From assembly GCA_003232965.1 (NCBI GenBank), contig QIKG01000130.1, positions 1-8,501 on the forward strand: 8,501 nucleotides of DNA, given 5' to 3'. This DNA comes from Oceanospirillales bacterium. GTDB taxonomy: Bacteria; Pseudomonadota; Gammaproteobacteria; Xanthomonadales; SZUA-36. The position numbers and the translations under genes are program-made. The stretch's first letter is position 1; each line of letters starts with the position of its first letter. The notes under the pieces were generated by a model. It was not told the DNA's origin. It was given only the letters and a program-made list of their open reading frames with translations, and ran no database searches. Shown one piece after another: positions 6,548 through 8,501 of this stretch.

Positions 6548-6674
6548 AAACCGTTTCAAGCACGGTGCAAATACAGAACATTTTCTATCTATTGAAGGCT
6601 AAATATTTTAAAATGCAAATTGAAGTCATCGTGTTAAAGCCCATTATGTTAAAACTATAGTGTTAAACGAATTT

Positions 6675-7229
6675 ATGAAATTGATAAGCAAACAACCATC
6701 AAATACCAGCCTCTGGCAAATATTTTCCGGAAAAGCTATTTTTCGAAGTAGTCTGCTATGTGCTGCATTACTGCTGTCTGCGCCTACAGTCAGTGCCTTT
6801 GAAATTACCGAATGGCGGTTTCAAACATCTCTGTATACCAAACACTGGGATCCGGATCCTGAGCATGTGAATAACTCTAAAATGCTGAATCTGGAATTCA
6901 CCACCGAGAGCAAATGGCTGTATGGCTTCGCCTGGTTTGACAACTCCTTTGGTCAACAGAGTCAGTACCTCTATGCCGGTCGCCAATGGTCATTATTTAA
7001 AAAAGACTGGGCCTATTTCAAATTAACCGGGGGTTTGCTGCACGGTTATAAAGAACCTTATGAAGACAAGATCCCTCTCAACGGTTTAGGTGTGGCTCCC
7101 GCGATAGTGCCAGCTTTTGGTTTAAAGTATAAGCGCGTATTAATCGAGTTCCAAATTCTTGGCGCTGCTGCCGGGGTGATTACCGCCGGTTTCAACTTTG
7201 GTCAGAAATCTCGAAAAACCCCGGAATAA
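6675..7229 (+). CDS. Small secreted outer-membrane beta-barrel-like protein (PagP-like layout, unknown function)
   Basis: From the ATG at 6675 the protein has 184 residues; a GTG at 6660 would add five. A signal peptide is clear: basic N-region, hydrophobic SSLLCAALLLSAP, then VSA followed by FEIT, so cleavage is likely after residue 41 (184-residue numbering). The mature part of about 143 residues alternates aromatic and polar residues as in a small outer-membrane barrel. I recall close relatives in Pseudomonas carrying the uninformative label sn-glycerol-3-phosphate transporter. The layout resembles the lipid A palmitoyltransferase PagP: an early KHW histidine, a FDNSFG segment near PagP's FKDSW, then GGLLHGY, IPLNGLGVAPAIVPAFGLKYK and FQIL near the C-terminus. 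Similarity is by eye and the catalytic D-S pair is interrupted (D-N-S), so enzyme activity is not claimed. It follows the SulP gene by 127 bases and ends one base from the convergent DUF819 gene. Confidence 0.8.
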   Translation: MKLISKQPSNTSLWQIFSGKAIFRSSLLCAALLLSAPTVSAFEITEWRFQTSLYTKHWDPDPEHVNNSKMLNLEFTTESKWLYGFAWFDNSFGQQSQYLYAGRQWSLFKKDWAYFKLTGGLLHGYKEPYEDKIPLNGLGVAPAIVPAFGLKYKRVLIEFQILGAAAGVITAGFNFGQKSRKTPE

Positions 7230-7230
7230 G

Positions 7231-8460
7231 TTACGGCGCGACCATCTGCATAAGTGTTCCAGTCAACAGCGCCGCATAAGTACCCAGCGCATAGCCGACT
7301 ACCGCAAGCAATACGCCAACGGGTGCTAGTGATGGATGAAAGGCGGATGCCACTATAGGTGCGGATGCCGCCCCGCCCACATTAGCTTGTGAACCCACCG
7401 CCAGAAAGAATATCGGTGCTTTAATCAAGCGCGCCATAATTAGTAGTAAGCTTGCATGTACCAGCATCCAGATACCACCTACAAGAAACATGGCAGGCGC
7501 ATTGGCAATCGCGGTTATGTCCATCTTCAGACCAATGGTGGCCACCAAAATATAGATAAAAATCGAGCCAATTTTTGAGGCGCCCACAGCTTCAAATTTT
7601 CGCGCACGGGTGAAAGATAGCGCTATGCCACTGGTAGTAGAAATCACTACCAACCAAAAGAAGTGACTGCTTAAATTAGAATTTTCCAAGCCGCTAATAC
7701 CACCAATATAAGCGGAAAGCTGGTCTGCACCGAAGTGGGAAAGGCCGACAACCCCGAAAGCTACGGCGAGTATCAGCATAAAATCTCGCAACTCTGGGTT
7801 GCGCGAGTGTTTTTTCTGAAAGGCTTCAACGGTGTGTTGTAACTCAACAATAGCACTAGTATCCGCGCCGTTTTTGGCATCTATTTGTTTCGCACGAGCT
7901 GCAAAAAACAGCAATACTGCCATCCAGATGCTGGCAATAATAATATCGATTGTCACCATCACCGAAAACATCTGGTCGCCGACACCATATATTTCTTTCA
8001 TCGCCGCTTGATTCGCGCCACCGCCAATCCAACTGCCAGCAATGGTAGTCAAGCCACGCCAGACCGCATCCGGTCCTTGACCGCCGACTATATCAGGGTT
8101 AATCCAGGCCATTATCAGTATTGCAATCGGCCCACCAATTACAATTCCTACGGTCCCAGTGAAAAACATAATTAATGCTTTTGGCCCCAGTGCTATAAGC
8201 CGTCTAAAGTCTATGCTCAAGGTTAATAACACTAAACTGGCTGGCAGCAGATAGCGGGAGGCGACAAAATAGAGTTTGGAGTCTTCTGTGGCAACCAGAC
8301 CGAAGGTGTTTAGAAGGGAAGGCAGGAAGTAGCAAACCAGCAAGGCCGGTATCCACTTGTAAAAACCTTTCCAGAAAGTGTTAGAACTCGTGGAGGTATA
8401 GAAAACACCGCCCAGCATAAGCGCCAATAGTCCAAATAAAACCGCATCATTCGTAATCAT
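7231..8460 (-). CDS. DUF819 (YjcL-like) multi-pass inner-membrane protein
   Basis: This 409-residue, highly hydrophobic protein belongs to the DUF819/YjcL family, recognised by GSWIGGGANQAAMKEIYGVG (142-161) and GSQANVGGAASAPIVASAF (356-374). About ten to twelve membrane helices are expected, with a charged cytoplasmic-type linker near 188-226 (KQIDAKNGADTS...KKHSRNPELRD). The two glycine-rich signatures and the helices before them look like an internal duplication, as in transporters with two inverted repeats. I recall DUF819 being grouped with the CPA/BASS transporter superfamily. Function and substrate are unknown, and a transporter role is inferred. The ATG at 8460 is preceded by GGAG at an 11-base spacing. 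The gene is convergent with the barrel-like gene, with one base between the two TAA stops. No operon partner is visible before the window ends. Confidence 0.88.
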   Translation of the reverse strand: MITNDAVLFGLLALMLGGVFYTSTSSNTFWKGFYKWIPALLVCYFLPSLLNTFGLVATEDSKLYFVASRYLLPASLVLLTLSIDFRRLIALGPKALIMFFTGTVGIVIGGPIAILIMAWINPDIVGGQGPDAVWRGLTTIAGSWIGGGANQAAMKEIYGVGDQMFSVMVTIDIIIASIWMAVLLFFAARAKQIDAKNGADTSAIVELQHTVEAFQKKHSRNPELRDFMLILAVAFGVVGLSHFGADQLSAYIGGISGLENSNLSSHFFWLVVISTTSGIALSFTRARKFEAVGASKIGSIFIYILVATIGLKMDITAIANAPAMFLVGGIWMLVHASLLLIMARLIKAPIFFLAVGSQANVGGAASAPIVASAFHPSLAPVGVLLAVVGYALGTYAALLTGTLMQMVAP

Positions 8461-8483
8461 AGGTAGATAGACTCCAAGGCCTC

Positions 8484-8501
8484 ATAGTAAAACTTATTGT
8501 A
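8484..8501 (-). promoter_or_regulatory. Possible -10 element(s) for the DUF819 gene
   Basis: On the minus strand TACAAT (complement of 8496-8501) and TACTAT (complement of 8484-8489) each match TATAAT at 5 of 6, 23-41 bases before the ATG. Any -35 element lies beyond the window edge, so this is only a suggestion. Confidence 0.25.

Noticed and set aside
6550..6566. Terminator after the SulP gene (ACCGT...ACGGT)
   Set aside because: The stem is only 5 bp with a 7-base loop and no following T run, too weak to call.
7885..8175. 96-codon plus-strand reading frame inside the DUF819 gene
   Set aside because: It is antisense to conserved DUF819 signatures, with Asn/His-rich content and no independent start signals.

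Overview
The window looks like a chromosomal segment of a free-living, probably marine, gammaproteobacterium. The SerA, RluD and PgeF proteins resemble the Pseudomonas and E. coli versions as I remember them, base composition is moderate, and genes are tightly packed. The exact lineage cannot be fixed from the sequence alone.

Positions 1-485 carry no gene. They hold a 310-bp array (67-376) of 24 short units that all begin with AATATTTG and mostly stop at different points along one 20-nt parent sequence. A GC-rich palindrome (457-478) follows, just beyond the end of pgeF.

Positions 486-3516 hold three minus-strand genes read in the order D-2-hydroxyglutarate dehydrogenase-like flavoprotein, rluD (23S rRNA pseudouridine synthase), pgeF (laccase-domain / peptidoglycan-editing or purine nucleoside hydrolase family). 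They overlap or abut and are very probably one operon. Across a divergent control region (3517-3677) with phased GACA repeats lies serA on the plus strand, followed by a SulP/SLC26 anion transporter with its own extended -10 promoter. A small secreted outer-membrane-barrel-like protein follows. It is convergent, with one base between stop codons, with a DUF819 multi-pass membrane protein on the minus strand.

The clearest functional theme is serine biosynthesis. SerA makes 3-phosphohydroxypyruvate, and in pseudomonads it has been shown to couple this to reduction of 2-oxoglutarate to D-2-hydroxyglutarate, which the neighbouring flavoprotein re-oxidises. The divergent pair here reproduces that partnership. 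rRNA modification and the YfiH-type enzyme appear to share the flavoprotein's transcript. The three membrane/envelope genes at the right have no evident pathway link to it. The most unusual sequence is the prefix-truncated repeat array at the left. The least understood proteins are the PagP-like barrel and DUF819.
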